Below, piece after piece: positions 45,298-54,817 of a stretch of 64,000 nt of DNA. Both the position numbers and the translations under genes were made by a program. The DNA is from Planctomycetota bacterium. GTDB lineage: Bacteria; Planctomycetota; Phycisphaerae; Sedimentisphaerales; Anaerobacaceae. The notes under the pieces are model-generated. The model was not told the DNA's origin. It did no database searches and was given only the letters and a program-made list of their open reading frames with translations. The stretch is taken from the NCBI GenBank assembly GCA_019456145.1, contig VRUL01000013.1, forward strand, positions 62,001 to 126,000. The letters run 5' to 3'. Within the stretch, counting starts at the first letter, position 1; every line of letters begins with the position of its first letter.

Positions 45298-47529
45298 ATG
45301 GGTAAAATGAAAAAAAGAATTGTTTTGACGATGATTGTTTTTTTATCGGCGGTTTATGGACATTGTCCCGGTGGGATCGCTGCAACTACGAAAGCGGTGA
45401 TTGCTGCTCAGTCGGCGGCTGTTGAAGTTCCAAAAGGTGCATCAACGGAATCCAGCATTGTCGATGCAGCTTGTGAGCTGATTTACCAGGGCAAGTTTGA
45501 CGCCGCTGGCAAGGTGGTAGTCGAACGTTCACGACTTGGTCGGTTGGCGAAGGTTATCGAGGAATATAATGATATAAAACAGCGGCGTCAGTCGACTCGT
45601 GAAGATGCATACGAGGAGCAATTAGCTGAACTGGAAAAAATCCGCTCTGGGGCCGATAGTAATGGCATAAATGATATTAATGATGTTAAGAAGATATTTG
45701 GGATAATTGTCAAGACCCGGGAGTTTATGGATGATGCAGAAAAAGAGCAGCTTCTTTCCGAGTCTTTTGTAAAGCGGGCTTTTCAAAGAGCGATAGAGAA
45801 GGCTGCTGAATTCGAGTCAAAGGGCAAATGGCTTGAGGCATACTCAGCCTGCTACTCCTGGCTGCAGTCAATCGATCCTAATAATGAGGAGTATTCGGAA
45901 CATGCCGAGCAGCTTTTGGACAAGGCCACTATCGTGTCGTCTTTTCAAGACAGCCCTTGTGAGAGCCGCTCGGAACGTTATGCAGGTGTGAAGAAGGAGT
46001 TGTTTATACGTGCGCTTGATGCCCTGAAACGTTATTACGTCACCATTGTTGATTATCGTCAGATGGCGTCGAAGGCCATCCGGCGATGCGAGTTGCTTGG
46101 TGAGGTGATGGCGTTATCATTTTCAGATATATCAGAGAGTATGGATGTGGTCTCGGCGAATAAGAATTCCGAAGAGCCCTTTTCACCGCCTGGTAAAGAA
46201 CAGCTTTCGGCCTGGTCAGTGGGTCTTGCTGCGATTATAGATGAAGTTGAGAACTCGCCGATAGGTGTGAATAAGGATCAGTTTGTAGATGTTTTTGAAA
46301 AGGTTCTGGTATTGAACAGAGTGACAGCTCGATTGCCCCAGCGAGTATTGATTGCACAGTTCGTAGAAGCTGCATTCTCCGGGCTTGATCGTTATACGGT
46401 CATGGTATGGCCGAGGCAGGTGCAGGAATTTGAAAAGATGATGACCAATCAATTTACCGGCATAGGTATTGAGATATCGAAACAAAAGGGATTATTGACG
46501 GTTGCAAGCCTTCTGCCCGATACGCCTGCGTATAACTCGGGTCTCGATGCAGGCGATGTGATAGAGCTGGTGGATGGTATTGAAACCAAGGATATGTCTC
46601 TTATGTGTGCGGTTCGGACGATTACGGGTCCTGCCGGCACGAAGGTTGTATTGACGATAAACAGGTCCGGTGAAGAGAAAACCAAGGAGATAACGATCAC
46701 CAGGGCCAGGATAATTGTTCCGACAATCCGCGGCTGGCAGCGGACCGCAGTAGGCAAACGTCTGTATATGATTGATGAGGAGAACAAAATCGGTTATGTG
46801 CGGTTAACCAGCTTTTCAGGCAAGACCGCAGATGCCTTTGAAAAAGTGCTGAAAGAGCTTGAGGCAGAAGGGATGCGGGGATTGATTTTGGATTTACGGT
46901 TCAATACCGGTGGGCTTTTAGATAGCGCTGTTGCGATAACGGACAAGTTCATCGACAAAGGATTGATAGTGAGCACCCGTCCTCGGGGGCTGTGGACTTA
47001 TTTATCAGCGAGCAAGAGAAAAACGCATCCTAACTACCCTCTGGTTGTGCTGATAAATTCCTACTCGGCAAGTGCTTCGGAGATAGTTGCGGGGGCATTG
47101 GCAGACGAGCGTCATGAGCGGGCGATTTTAGTTGGCGAAAGGACGCACGGCAAAGGCAGTGTGCAGGGTATAACACATTATCCAGGAGGGGGTGCGCGGC
47201 TCAAATATACGATGGCGTATTATCATTTACCATCGGGCCAGAGAGTTGAAAGCCGGGACGCAGTGAAAAAAGAGGGCAGAAATGACTGGGGCGTCGGGCC
47301 GGATATCGAAGTGAAGTTGAGGACCGATGAACTTAGAAGAATGAGTGAGTTTCAGCGGGATAATAGCGTGCTGGTTCAGGCCGGCCGTGACAAGAATAAT
47401 GCGGCGCTGAAGAAACATACGGTTGAAGAGACGCTCGCGTCTGATCCACAGTTGGCGGTTGGTGTGTTAGTTATTAAGAGCAAATTGATTCAAGCCAGCT
47501 CTATGGCTTCGAATGCAGATAGGTCTTGA
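45298..47529 (+). CDS. ctp: Carboxyl-terminal processing protease (S41) with PDZ domain
   Basis: 743-residue periplasmic serine protease. A signal peptide (KKRIVLTMIVFLSAVYG) is followed by a long helical N-terminal part (about 30-370) containing several Trp- and Leu-rich segments. A PDZ domain lies at about 385-470 (FTGIGIEISKQKGLLTVASL). The S41 core follows, with GLILDLRFNTGGLLDSAV, the nucleophile region NSYSASASEIVAGAL (Ser near 592) and the catalytic Lys in GKGSVQG (near 617). Tail-specific proteases process or degrade envelope proteins. Either ATG 45298 or the ATG three codons on could be the start. Confidence 0.92.
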   Translation: MGKMKKRIVLTMIVFLSAVYGHCPGGIAATTKAVIAAQSAAVEVPKGASTESSIVDAACELIYQGKFDAAGKVVVERSRLGRLAKVIEEYNDIKQRRQSTREDAYEEQLAELEKIRSGADSNGINDINDVKKIFGIIVKTREFMDDAEKEQLLSESFVKRAFQRAIEKAAEFESKGKWLEAYSACYSWLQSIDPNNEEYSEHAEQLLDKATIVSSFQDSPCESRSERYAGVKKELFIRALDALKRYYVTIVDYRQMASKAIRRCELLGEVMALSFSDISESMDVVSANKNSEEPFSPPGKEQLSAWSVGLAAIIDEVENSPIGVNKDQFVDVFEKVLVLNRVTARLPQRVLIAQFVEAAFSGLDRYTVMVWPRQVQEFEKMMTNQFTGIGIEISKQKGLLTVASLLPDTPAYNSGLDAGDVIELVDGIETKDMSLMCAVRTITGPAGTKVVLTINRSGEEKTKEITITRARIIVPTIRGWQRTAVGKRLYMIDEENKIGYVRLTSFSGKTADAFEKVLKELEAEGMRGLILDLRFNTGGLLDSAVAITDKFIDKGLIVSTRPRGLWTYLSASKRKTHPNYPLVVLINSYSASASEIVAGALADERHERAILVGERTHGKGSVQGITHYPGGGARLKYTMAYYHLPSGQRVESRDAVKKEGRNDWGVGPDIEVKLRTDELRRMSEFQRDNSVLVQAGRDKNNAALKKHTVEETLASDPQLAVGVLVIKSKLIQASSMASNADRS

Positions 47530-47548
47530 AGTGTTGGCTTAGGAGTGT

Positions 47549-49090
47549 ATGGATTTGACAGACAAGGAAGATACAGGAAGCGGTTCTCCGCTTGGCACGG
47601 AACGTCAGGGCCGATTTGAGCGGCAAAGGCAAGAGAAGCTGAGCCGGATTAAGGAATTAGGCGTTGAGCCTTATGGGGGTAGATATGACGGGGCGGAGTT
47701 GGCCGAGGACATCAGGCACAGGCCCTGTTTGCAAGGTGCTGAGAAGGGTAATATCATCGAGGGTGAGGAGGGCAAGGCCAAATGCGCCGGCAGGATTGTG
47801 CTGCTTAGGGACATCGGAAAGCTGATTTTTATTACAGTTCGGGACTGGAGCGGGACAATCCAGATTGGTTTGAGCAAAAAGCTGCTTGGTCCGGACGCGT
47901 CAGGATGGCCACTTGCCAAATTGCTCGAGCTTGGAGATATAATCGGAGTTTCCGGTCAATTGGGTAAGACCAGGACCGACGAGATTACTGTGTGGGTTGA
48001 TAACCTTCGGCTTCTTAGCAAATGTCTGTGCCAGCCTCCAGAGAAGTTTCACGGTCTTTCAGATATTGATCTTCGTTACAGACAGAGATATGTTGATTTG
48101 TGGGCGAATCCTGAAGTAATGGAGCGGTTTAAGAATCGCAGTGCCATCATCAGGACGATTCGCGAATTTCTGCAAGCCCGTGGTTTTCGAGAGGTTGAGA
48201 CTCCCATGATGCAGTCGGTAGCCGGTGGTGCGGCCGCCAAACCTTTTGTGACGCATCATAATGCACTGGATTTGGATTTGTTTTTGCGAATTGCTCCGGA
48301 GCTGTTTCTGAAACGACTGCTGGTCGGCGGGATGGAAAAGGTCTTTGAGATAAACCGCAATTTCCGCAACGAAGGTTTGAGCAGAGAGCACAATCCGGAG
48401 TTTACGATGCTGGAACTGTATCAGGCCTACGCCGATTACAACGTGATGATGGATTTGACCGAGGAGATTATTTGCTTGTTAGTGGAAAAATACTGTAGCA
48501 GCAAGCAGGTTCAATTCAGGGACATAACAGTCGATTATACCCGGCCATGGCGTCGAGCGCGTTATGCGGAGCTGCTGAAAGAGTACAGCGGCTGTGAAAT
48601 TGATGACATCCCGGCTATTCGGGCAAAGGCAAGAGAGCTTGGACTGGATGAGGCCGGTATGGATGAGGAGGTAGTTATCAATGGAGTCTTCGAAGCCACG
48701 GTCGAGGACAATCTTATTAATCCGACTTTTGTGTTTGATTATCCGGCGGCACTATGTCCTTTGACCAGGCGCAAGAAAGACGACCCAAAATATGCTGAGC
48801 GGTTTGAGTTGTATATAGCCGGGATGGAATTAGCCAATGCGTACACGGAGCTAAATGACCCGGCGGTTCAGGAGGAGAACTTCCAAATCCAGCTTCGCGG
48901 CCAGGATGAATCGATGGCGACGATGGATGAAGATTTTATAACGGCGTTGAAATACGGTATGCCTCCGGCAGGGGGGTTGGGTATCGGGATTGACAGGTTG
49001 ATAATGGTGTTGACCGGCGCTACAAGTATTCGTGATGTAGTACTGTTTCCACTTCTGAGGCCTATAAAGGATCAGGCGCAGGGAAAATAA
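47549..49090 (+). CDS. lysS: Lysyl-tRNA synthetase, class II
   Basis: Charges tRNA-Lys. An N-terminal OB-fold anticodon-binding domain (about 60-180, with AGRIVLLRDIGKLIFITVRD) leads to the class II core. Motif 1 is at FREVETPMMQSVAGGAAAKP, motif 2 at FEINRNFRNEGLSREHNPEF, and motif 3 at GLGIGIDRLIMVLTG. The length of 513 is normal. AGGAG lies 4 nt before the ATG. Downstream follow lolC, lolE and lolD, a common neighbourhood. Confidence 0.97.
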   Translation: MDLTDKEDTGSGSPLGTERQGRFERQRQEKLSRIKELGVEPYGGRYDGAELAEDIRHRPCLQGAEKGNIIEGEEGKAKCAGRIVLLRDIGKLIFITVRDWSGTIQIGLSKKLLGPDASGWPLAKLLELGDIIGVSGQLGKTRTDEITVWVDNLRLLSKCLCQPPEKFHGLSDIDLRYRQRYVDLWANPEVMERFKNRSAIIRTIREFLQARGFREVETPMMQSVAGGAAAKPFVTHHNALDLDLFLRIAPELFLKRLLVGGMEKVFEINRNFRNEGLSREHNPEFTMLELYQAYADYNVMMDLTEEIICLLVEKYCSSKQVQFRDITVDYTRPWRRARYAELLKEYSGCEIDDIPAIRAKARELGLDEAGMDEEVVINGVFEATVEDNLINPTFVFDYPAALCPLTRRKKDDPKYAERFELYIAGMELANAYTELNDPAVQEENFQIQLRGQDESMATMDEDFITALKYGMPPAGGLGIGIDRLIMVLTGATSIRDVVLFPLLRPIKDQAQGK

Positions 49091-49140
49091 ATCCTACTTA
49101 AAACATAAGTCCAAATATTAAATCCTAAAGACTTAATACG

Positions 49141-50463
49141 ATGTTGAAATTTTTTCTATGGCTGCGATACCTGCGTAAGAAGAAGATTGTGTTTTTGAGC
49201 ATTGCCGCAGTTGCTCTGGTTGTTTCATTGTTGATAGTTGTTGCCAGCTTGTTCACCGCCTTTATCAGTGTTTTCGAGCAAAGTGCGGTCAAGGCAATGG
49301 GGGATGTTGTTCTTGAGCCGCCGATGAGGTTTGCAAAATATCCGCTGCTTATTGAACGGCTGGAGCAAATTGGCGCTGTGGAAGCGGCAACAGGAGTAGT
49401 TTCGGCCCAGGGTTTATTGCATTTGGGCAAAGGTAATGTTCGTGCAGTAAGTGTTCGTGGAATTGAGCCCGGGCGACAGGCCAAAGTGACGGGTTTTCAG
49501 GAATCGCTAATTAAACAGAGCAAATCTTTGGGGGGAGCTTCTTTTGAGGTCCCCGGTTTTCCGGAACGAGTCGGTGGATTTGTGAGCATAGGTGTGATGA
49601 CCAAGCCGGATGAGAAAACAGATGAATATGATTTTGCTGCGGTTGAGAAGATGATAGGCCGTCAGGTTGTACTTACTACCGGGACGGTTTCGAAAGAGCA
49701 GTTTAGAAGGAAGGTCATACAGTTTGGGATTGCAGATGTAGTATTTACGGGAGTGTATGAACTCGATAAGAGTTTTGTTTACCTTCCCATCGAAGAATTG
49801 CAAAAAAAATTATACCCGGATGAAGACGGCCAAATGGCTAACCAGGTCCAAATCAAGCTTGCCAACGGTGTCGGGACCGATGCTACGCTGGCACAGATTC
49901 GCGGGGTGTGGAGTGATTTCGCTGACAAGCAGCTTAAATGGAGTCCCTACCTTATAAATCAGACCACTATCATGACTGCTAAAGAGCTTCAAAGCAGGTA
50001 TGTTACTGAACTGAGAAAACAGATGCGGATTTTATTATTCATATTTGGTGTTGTAGATTGCAGTGTTGTTCTTCTGATAATCTGCATATTTTATATGATC
50101 GTGAGACTCAAGCAGAGGGACATTGCGATAATAAAAAGCTGCGGAGCGACAAGTGGATCGGTCTGTTACATTTTTGTCGCATTCGGATTTTGCGTAGGAA
50201 TTGCCGGCTCATTCTTAGGGGCCTTGTTTGGATACGTTGTTACAAGAAATATAAACACGATTGAGGAGTGTATAAGGATAGTCTTTGGGTTGAAGCTTTG
50301 GAAGAGCAGTGTGTATATGTTTAGTAAGATACCCAACGAGGTTAACTGGGCCTGGGCACTTGTCATTGTATTAATAGCAATTGGTGCTGCGGTTGTTGGA
50401 ACGTTAATACCGGCAATAATCGCAGCGAGAACAAAACCGGTCGAAATTCTGCGGTACGAATAA
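49141..50463 (+). CDS. lolC: Lipoprotein-release ABC permease LolC-like
   Basis: 440-residue inner-membrane permease of the MacB/LolCE type. The N-terminal helix (KIVFLSIAAVALVVSLLIVV) precedes a periplasmic domain (about 45-270), then three helices (about 295-320, 340-365 and 400-430) with FtsX-type motifs LKQRDIAIIKSCGATSG and AARTKPVEILRYE. In the Lol system the permease pair extracts mature lipoproteins from the inner membrane and hands them to LolA. It is paired with the gene that follows. Confidence 0.85.
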   Translation: MLKFFLWLRYLRKKKIVFLSIAAVALVVSLLIVVASLFTAFISVFEQSAVKAMGDVVLEPPMRFAKYPLLIERLEQIGAVEAATGVVSAQGLLHLGKGNVRAVSVRGIEPGRQAKVTGFQESLIKQSKSLGGASFEVPGFPERVGGFVSIGVMTKPDEKTDEYDFAAVEKMIGRQVVLTTGTVSKEQFRRKVIQFGIADVVFTGVYELDKSFVYLPIEELQKKLYPDEDGQMANQVQIKLANGVGTDATLAQIRGVWSDFADKQLKWSPYLINQTTIMTAKELQSRYVTELRKQMRILLFIFGVVDCSVVLLIICIFYMIVRLKQRDIAIIKSCGATSGSVCYIFVAFGFCVGIAGSFLGALFGYVVTRNINTIEECIRIVFGLKLWKSSVYMFSKIPNEVNWAWALVIVLIAIGAAVVGTLIPAIIAARTKPVEILRYE

Positions 50464-50477
50464 ACGGATAGAGTATA

Positions 50478-50502
50478 GATGCCTGCTTGTGCAGGAGTGA
50501 CA
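50478..50502 (+). repeat. Dispersed hairpin repeat, copy 4
   Basis: GATGCCTGCTTGTGCAGGAG followed by TGACA, between lolC and lolE. The stem CCTGC/GCAGG (5 bp) is kept and the outer pairs are partly lost. It separates two genes that are probably cotranscribed. Confidence 0.55.
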
Positions 50503-50521
50503 AAAATAAAGACTAATTAAA

Positions 50522-51874
50522 ATGTACAAGATTATTCTTTCAATCAGGTATTTGGTGAAGCGGCGAATAGCTTATTTTGCGGTGCTGGCGGTGGCGCTTT
50601 GCGTTTTTATTGTTGTAGTAGTGATGACTGTAATGACGGGGCTGGTGAGTGATTTCAAGCAGAAAAATCATCGGTTTGTCGGTGACTGTGTTGTCGGCAC
50701 CGAATCACTTGTAGGCTTTGCGTATTATGAAGATTTTGTAAAAAAACTCGAGCAGGAAGATATTATCGAAGGCGTGTCGGCTGTTATCAAAAGCTATGCG
50801 CTTGTAAGTCCTTTTGGGACAGAGCGAAACCTCGGTATTGAGATTATGGGTATCGAGCCGGTCCGGCACAGCAGGGCCACAGGTTTCGGCCAGACCCTGT
50901 ATCATCATAAAGACGATGTTTCCAGGGCATTTGAGCAAACTTATGACCCGAATCAGGCCGGTTGCGTGATTGGGATTGAGCTTGTGCTGTCGCGTGATTC
51001 GGAAGGCAGATATGGTTATGATTCCGACCCGACAGGACTGGGCCTTGCGATAAGTTGTTTTCCCTTGACTGCTAAAGGTGCTCTGGCTAAAGTTGGTGCG
51101 GGGCTGGTTAATACAAAAACTTTCTACTATAGTGATAATTCGCACAGTGGATTGGCCAGAGTCGACGGTTCAATGATTTATTTGCCTTTTGAGGAAGCTC
51201 AAATTCTGTGCGGGATGGACGGGCCCGTCAAGAGGGCCAATGTTATCCATATAAAATTTAAGCCGAAGGTGAAACTTGAGACAGGTTATGAAAGAGTCGC
51301 TTCACTGTGGCGTAGTTTCAGAGAAGAAAAAGCCGACCACAGGCATGCAGATTTGTTGGAGAAAGTGACCGTGCAAAGCTGGGGAAATTACCGGCGTTCA
51401 TCCATCGCGGCAATGGAAAAGGAACAAACGATGATGACAGTAATGTTTGCTCTTGTGGGGCTTACAACTGTTTTCATTGTCTTTGTTGTTACTTATATGA
51501 TTATCAGCCATAAAAGTAAAGACATAGGCATTTTAAAAAGCATAGGTGTTTCGAATGCAAATGTTATGCTGTTATTTTTGAGTTTTGCTTTTCTGGTTGG
51601 TTTTTTAGGTTCTGCCATAGGGACGGTTGGCGGATGGCGGTTTCTGGTGCATATAAACGGGATAGAAAAATGGCTTTATGAGAAGTTTGAGTATCAACCA
51701 CTTTGGGACAGAGAGATTTTTGCAATAGGTGATATCCCGAATACTATTGATTTGAAAGTTTTAGGTGTAATAATTCTTTCGGCGATAGGCGCGTGTTTGG
51801 CAGGAGCGCTGTTGCCGTGCCGGCAGGCTGCGAAACAAAAGCCGGTAGAGACATTGCAGGTGAGCCAATTATGA
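50522..51874 (+). CDS. lolE: Lipoprotein-release ABC permease LolE-like
   Basis: 450 residues, same architecture as the preceding permease: the N-terminal helix (YFAVLAVALCVFIVVVVM), a large periplasmic domain and three C-terminal helices. FtsX-family motifs are visible: ISHKSKDIGILKSIGVSNA and, at the end, RQAAKQKPVETLQV. It shares its stop codon region with lolD (ATGA overlap). The two permeases are clearly paralogous, indicating a heterodimeric LolCDE complex, unlike single-permease LolF systems. Confidence 0.85.
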   Translation: MYKIILSIRYLVKRRIAYFAVLAVALCVFIVVVVMTVMTGLVSDFKQKNHRFVGDCVVGTESLVGFAYYEDFVKKLEQEDIIEGVSAVIKSYALVSPFGTERNLGIEIMGIEPVRHSRATGFGQTLYHHKDDVSRAFEQTYDPNQAGCVIGIELVLSRDSEGRYGYDSDPTGLGLAISCFPLTAKGALAKVGAGLVNTKTFYYSDNSHSGLARVDGSMIYLPFEEAQILCGMDGPVKRANVIHIKFKPKVKLETGYERVASLWRSFREEKADHRHADLLEKVTVQSWGNYRRSSIAAMEKEQTMMTVMFALVGLTTVFIVFVVTYMIISHKSKDIGILKSIGVSNANVMLLFLSFAFLVGFLGSAIGTVGGWRFLVHINGIEKWLYEKFEYQPLWDREIFAIGDIPNTIDLKVLGVIILSAIGACLAGALLPCRQAAKQKPVETLQVSQL

Positions 51875-52572
51875 GTAAGGACGATTTTATATTAAAAGCC
51901 GAAGGTATTTACAAATCTTATCGGATGGGCTCTACAGAGGTAGAGGTGCTCAAAGGAGTGGATTTGGGGGTCAGGAAGGGTGAGTTTGTTGCAATAGTAG
52001 GTGCATCCGGCAGCGGTAAAAGTACGCTTCTGCATATATTGGGTGCGTTGGATGTGCCTGACAAGGGCGTTGTGGCGTTTACCGGGCGGGATTTGAGCCG
52101 ATATAGCAGCGGCGAATTGAATAGGTTCCGCAGCAAGATGGTTGGTTTTGTTTTTCAATTTTATCATTTATTGGACGAATTAAGTGTTCTGGAGAATGTT
52201 TTTCTGCCTACGATGGTTTCAAAGGGGATATTTGGCTGGCTTTCTTGCCGCCGATGGGCCAGGAACCGGGCCGGAGAACTTCTTGAGCAGCTTGGTTTAG
52301 GCGAAAGGGCCAATCATAAGCCATATCAATTGTCCGGAGGTGAGAGGCAGCGAGTTGCTATCGGCAGGGCGTTGATGAACGAGCCAAGCGTGCTTTTGGC
52401 TGATGAGCCGACAGGAAACCTTGACTCTGCGACAGGAAATGGTATCTTAGAGACTTTTAAGGAATTGAATCGGGCCGGCCAGACCATTGTGATGGTGAGC
52501 CACGACGAACGAGTTGCACGAAGGGCTGGGCGGATAGTAACGTTGACTGATGGTAAGATTTGTCGAGGGTGA
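51871..52572 (+). CDS. lolD: Lipoprotein-release ABC ATPase LolD
   Basis: 233-residue ATP-binding subunit. The start at ATG 51871 overlaps the lolE stop by 4 bp and is preferred over the longer frame from 51793. Walker A is GASGSGKST at about 44-52, the Q-loop FVFQFYHLLDELSVLEN, the signature QLSGGERQRVAIGRAL, and Walker B VLLADEPTGNLD with an H-loop VMVSHDERVA. The sequence groups with LolD/MacB-type ATPases by the LLDELSVLENV motif. Confidence 0.92.
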   Translation: MSKDDFILKAEGIYKSYRMGSTEVEVLKGVDLGVRKGEFVAIVGASGSGKSTLLHILGALDVPDKGVVAFTGRDLSRYSSGELNRFRSKMVGFVFQFYHLLDELSVLENVFLPTMVSKGIFGWLSCRRWARNRAGELLEQLGLGERANHKPYQLSGGERQRVAIGRALMNEPSVLLADEPTGNLDSATGNGILETFKELNRAGQTIVMVSHDERVARRAGRIVTLTDGKICRG

Positions 52573-52624
52573 TTCGTTGTGCGAAAAGACAAATACGGCA
52601 GATAAGAATACGAGACACGAAATT

Positions 52625-53491
52625 ATGGGGTTAAAAATTTGGATTGATAACAAACTTGTTGACGAGGCGGATGCCAAGATATCTATTTTGGACCATGGTC
52701 TGCTTTACGGCGATGGAGTTTTTGAGGGTATTCGTGTCTACAACGGCAGGATATTTGAGCTGGAGGCACATGTAAAGAGGCTTTATGAATCAGCCAAGGT
52801 GATCCGCCTTAAGGTTTCGATGGATAAAAACGAACTTATCAGGGCAGTTGAAACAACCACCGAAGCTAACGGCGTTATTGACGGCTATATTCGACTGGTT
52901 GTTACCCGCGGAACAGGTACTTTGGGGCTGGATCCTTTTATCTGTGAGAATGGCAGATTGATTATCATAGCGGATAACATTCAGCTTTATCCTGAGGAGC
53001 TTTATGAAAAAGGGGTGAAGGTTATCAGTGCAACGACGGTTCGCAATCATCCGCTGTCAATTCCATCTCAAGTCAAGAGCTTGAATTATCTTAATAACAT
53101 CCTGGCCAAGATAGAAGCGCTTGACAATGACGTGTCTGAAGCAATTATGTATAACCACGAAGGATATGTTGCCGAAGCGACAGCTGATAATGTTTTTATT
53201 GTGAAAAACGGTGTGATTTATACTCCCCCGGTTGAGGCTGGTGCGCTTGAAGGGATAACTCGAGGTATAGTTATTAAACTGGCCAGGGAGGAAAACCTTG
53301 AGGTTGTTGAAAAGAACCTTACGCGATTTGATTTATATGTTTGCGATGAATTTTTCCTCACCGGAACGGCAGCCGAGGTGATTGGTATCATCGATATTGA
53401 CAACAGGATTATCGGAGAGGGCAAGCCGGGGCCTGTCACGATACTGCTGAGAGAAAAATTCTACAAATATGCTCACGGAGAGAAATTCTGA
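52625..53491 (+). CDS. ilvE: Branched-chain aminotransferase (class IV PLP enzyme)
   Basis: 288 residues. The start at ATG 52625 gives the normal N-terminus MGLKIWIDNKLVDE; the frame upstream is within lolD's tail. Signature elements: LLYGDGVFEGIRVYNGRIF near the N-terminus, the PLP lysine in SQVKSLNYLNNILAKIEA, the cofactor-binding EATADNVFIVKNG, and GITRGIVIKLA. It transaminates branched-chain amino acids in biosynthesis or breakdown. D-amino-acid transaminase is the alternative within the fold but is less likely. Confidence 0.88.
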   Translation: MGLKIWIDNKLVDEADAKISILDHGLLYGDGVFEGIRVYNGRIFELEAHVKRLYESAKVIRLKVSMDKNELIRAVETTTEANGVIDGYIRLVVTRGTGTLGLDPFICENGRLIIIADNIQLYPEELYEKGVKVISATTVRNHPLSIPSQVKSLNYLNNILAKIEALDNDVSEAIMYNHEGYVAEATADNVFIVKNGVIYTPPVEAGALEGITRGIVIKLAREENLEVVEKNLTRFDLYVCDEFFLTGTAAEVIGIIDIDNRIIGEGKPGPVTILLREKFYKYAHGEKF

Positions 53492-53545
53492 GTGTTGAGT
53501 TTTTAGTTGTAACTGACAACTCAAAGTCCAAAGTTCAAAACTGAT

Positions 53546-54715
53546 ATGCAGTTACCATCACATAGCGACGTTTCACTGCGGTCTAAGGCCAGCGCGGCCG
53601 GTGGTCAGCCTCAAAGTACGGTCCCTTCTTTTAAACTCATCGATGACGAATTGGGTCAGGTAAAGAAGTTGATTGAGGAGCGGTTGGCCGAGGCCAGTGA
53701 GCCGGTTAGCCGATTGCTCAGAAATGTAAGTGTCTGCAGCGGCAAAATGATCCGGCCTGGACTTGTTTTATTGTCGTATCACGCGGTACGAGAAGGATCA
53801 TGCCCAAAGGGATTGACTGCAAAGAGGGCTGGGAATACAGAGAAAAGCCCAGGATTGAGGAAGCCCGCGACCTCAGGGGGCTCGGCGGTGAGTGAGAATC
53901 ATCGAAATACTCATTATGATGCTATCTGTGTTGCAGCGATTGTTGAGCTAATTCACAATGCCACGCTATTGCATGATGATGTTATAGACGGAGGGCAAAA
54001 ACGGAGAGGGCTGCCTACGGTAAATACTCTGCGTGGTAACGAATCCGCAGTGCTGTTAGGCGATTTCTTATTAAGCAAGGCCTTCAAGATCTGCGCCGAA
54101 TTGGGCCCGGAAATCACTAATATAGTTGCTGGTACGGCAGTTCGAGTCTGCGAGGGTGAATTGAGACAAGTAACTGAAAGGCAGAACTGGCAGTTGAGCG
54201 AGTCAGAATATATCGACATAATCACCGAAAAAAGTGCCGCTCTTTTCAGCAGTTGTTGTTTGGTTGGCGGACTTTTGGCGGGGGCAAGCGAGACACAAAT
54301 TTTGCCGCTGGCTGATTTCGGTCTAAAAGCCGGTATTGCGTTTCAAATTACCGATGATTTACTTGATATAATCGGCGATGAAAGTAAAACGGGCAAAACT
54401 CTCGGCAGGGACATTGATAAAAACAAGCTGACTTTAGCGGTAATACATTTGTTAAGAGCAGTAGAGAAGACGGAACAAAGTGCGGTAATAAATTCATATC
54501 TGGTGAATCCCGAGGCACATCTCGAGGGTGAAGCGAGATGCCAGAGGGAGAGCCTGGTAGAGATGTTAGGGCGTTTGGGCAGTTTGGAATATGCGCACAG
54601 GCGGGCGCAGGAATTCGTTACAAAAGCGCGGGATGCATTGACTGAGTTGAGAGAAGGCCAGGCTAAAGACGCGTTGATTGAGACAGCCAAATTTTTCGGG
54701 GAGCGAGCGATTTAG
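53546..54715 (+). CDS. Polyprenyl diphosphate synthase
   Basis: 389-residue trans-prenyltransferase that elongates isoprenyl chains, probably for quinones or carrier lipids. The first Asp-rich motif is HDDVIDGGQKRRG at about 142 and the second is FQITDDLLDIIGDE at about 267. The substrate-binding KMIRPGLVLLSYHAV is present. A ~40-residue insertion (about 88-125, AKRAGNTEKSPGLRKPATSG region) precedes the helix leading to the first motif and is not usual. Chain length cannot be read by eye. It follows the aminotransferase by 54 bp. Confidence 0.88.
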   Translation: MQLPSHSDVSLRSKASAAGGQPQSTVPSFKLIDDELGQVKKLIEERLAEASEPVSRLLRNVSVCSGKMIRPGLVLLSYHAVREGSCPKGLTAKRAGNTEKSPGLRKPATSGGSAVSENHRNTHYDAICVAAIVELIHNATLLHDDVIDGGQKRRGLPTVNTLRGNESAVLLGDFLLSKAFKICAELGPEITNIVAGTAVRVCEGELRQVTERQNWQLSESEYIDIITEKSAALFSSCCLVGGLLAGASETQILPLADFGLKAGIAFQITDDLLDIIGDESKTGKTLGRDIDKNKLTLAVIHLLRAVEKTEQSAVINSYLVNPEAHLEGEARCQRESLVEMLGRLGSLEYAHRRAQEFVTKARDALTELREGQAKDALIETAKFFGERAI

Positions 54716-54757
54716 GGCTGGTTTGTTTGATACACCGAGATAATAAACAGACAAAAA

Positions 54758-54785
54758 GAAAGCCGGTTTTTCGTAACCGGCTTTC
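54758..54785. terminator. Rho-independent terminator, stronger for the minus strand
   Basis: An 11-bp perfect stem GAAAGCCGGTT/AACCGGCTTTC (54758-54768 with 54775-54785) encloses a 6-nt loop. On the minus strand it is followed by TTTTTG, a good U-run terminating the barrel-protein gene. On the plus strand the following TCTACTT is weaker, but it can serve the polyprenyl synthase gene. It sits between convergent genes. Confidence 0.85.
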
Positions 54786-54817
54786 TCTACTTATTACATA
54801 GAAACTAACTGATAGTT

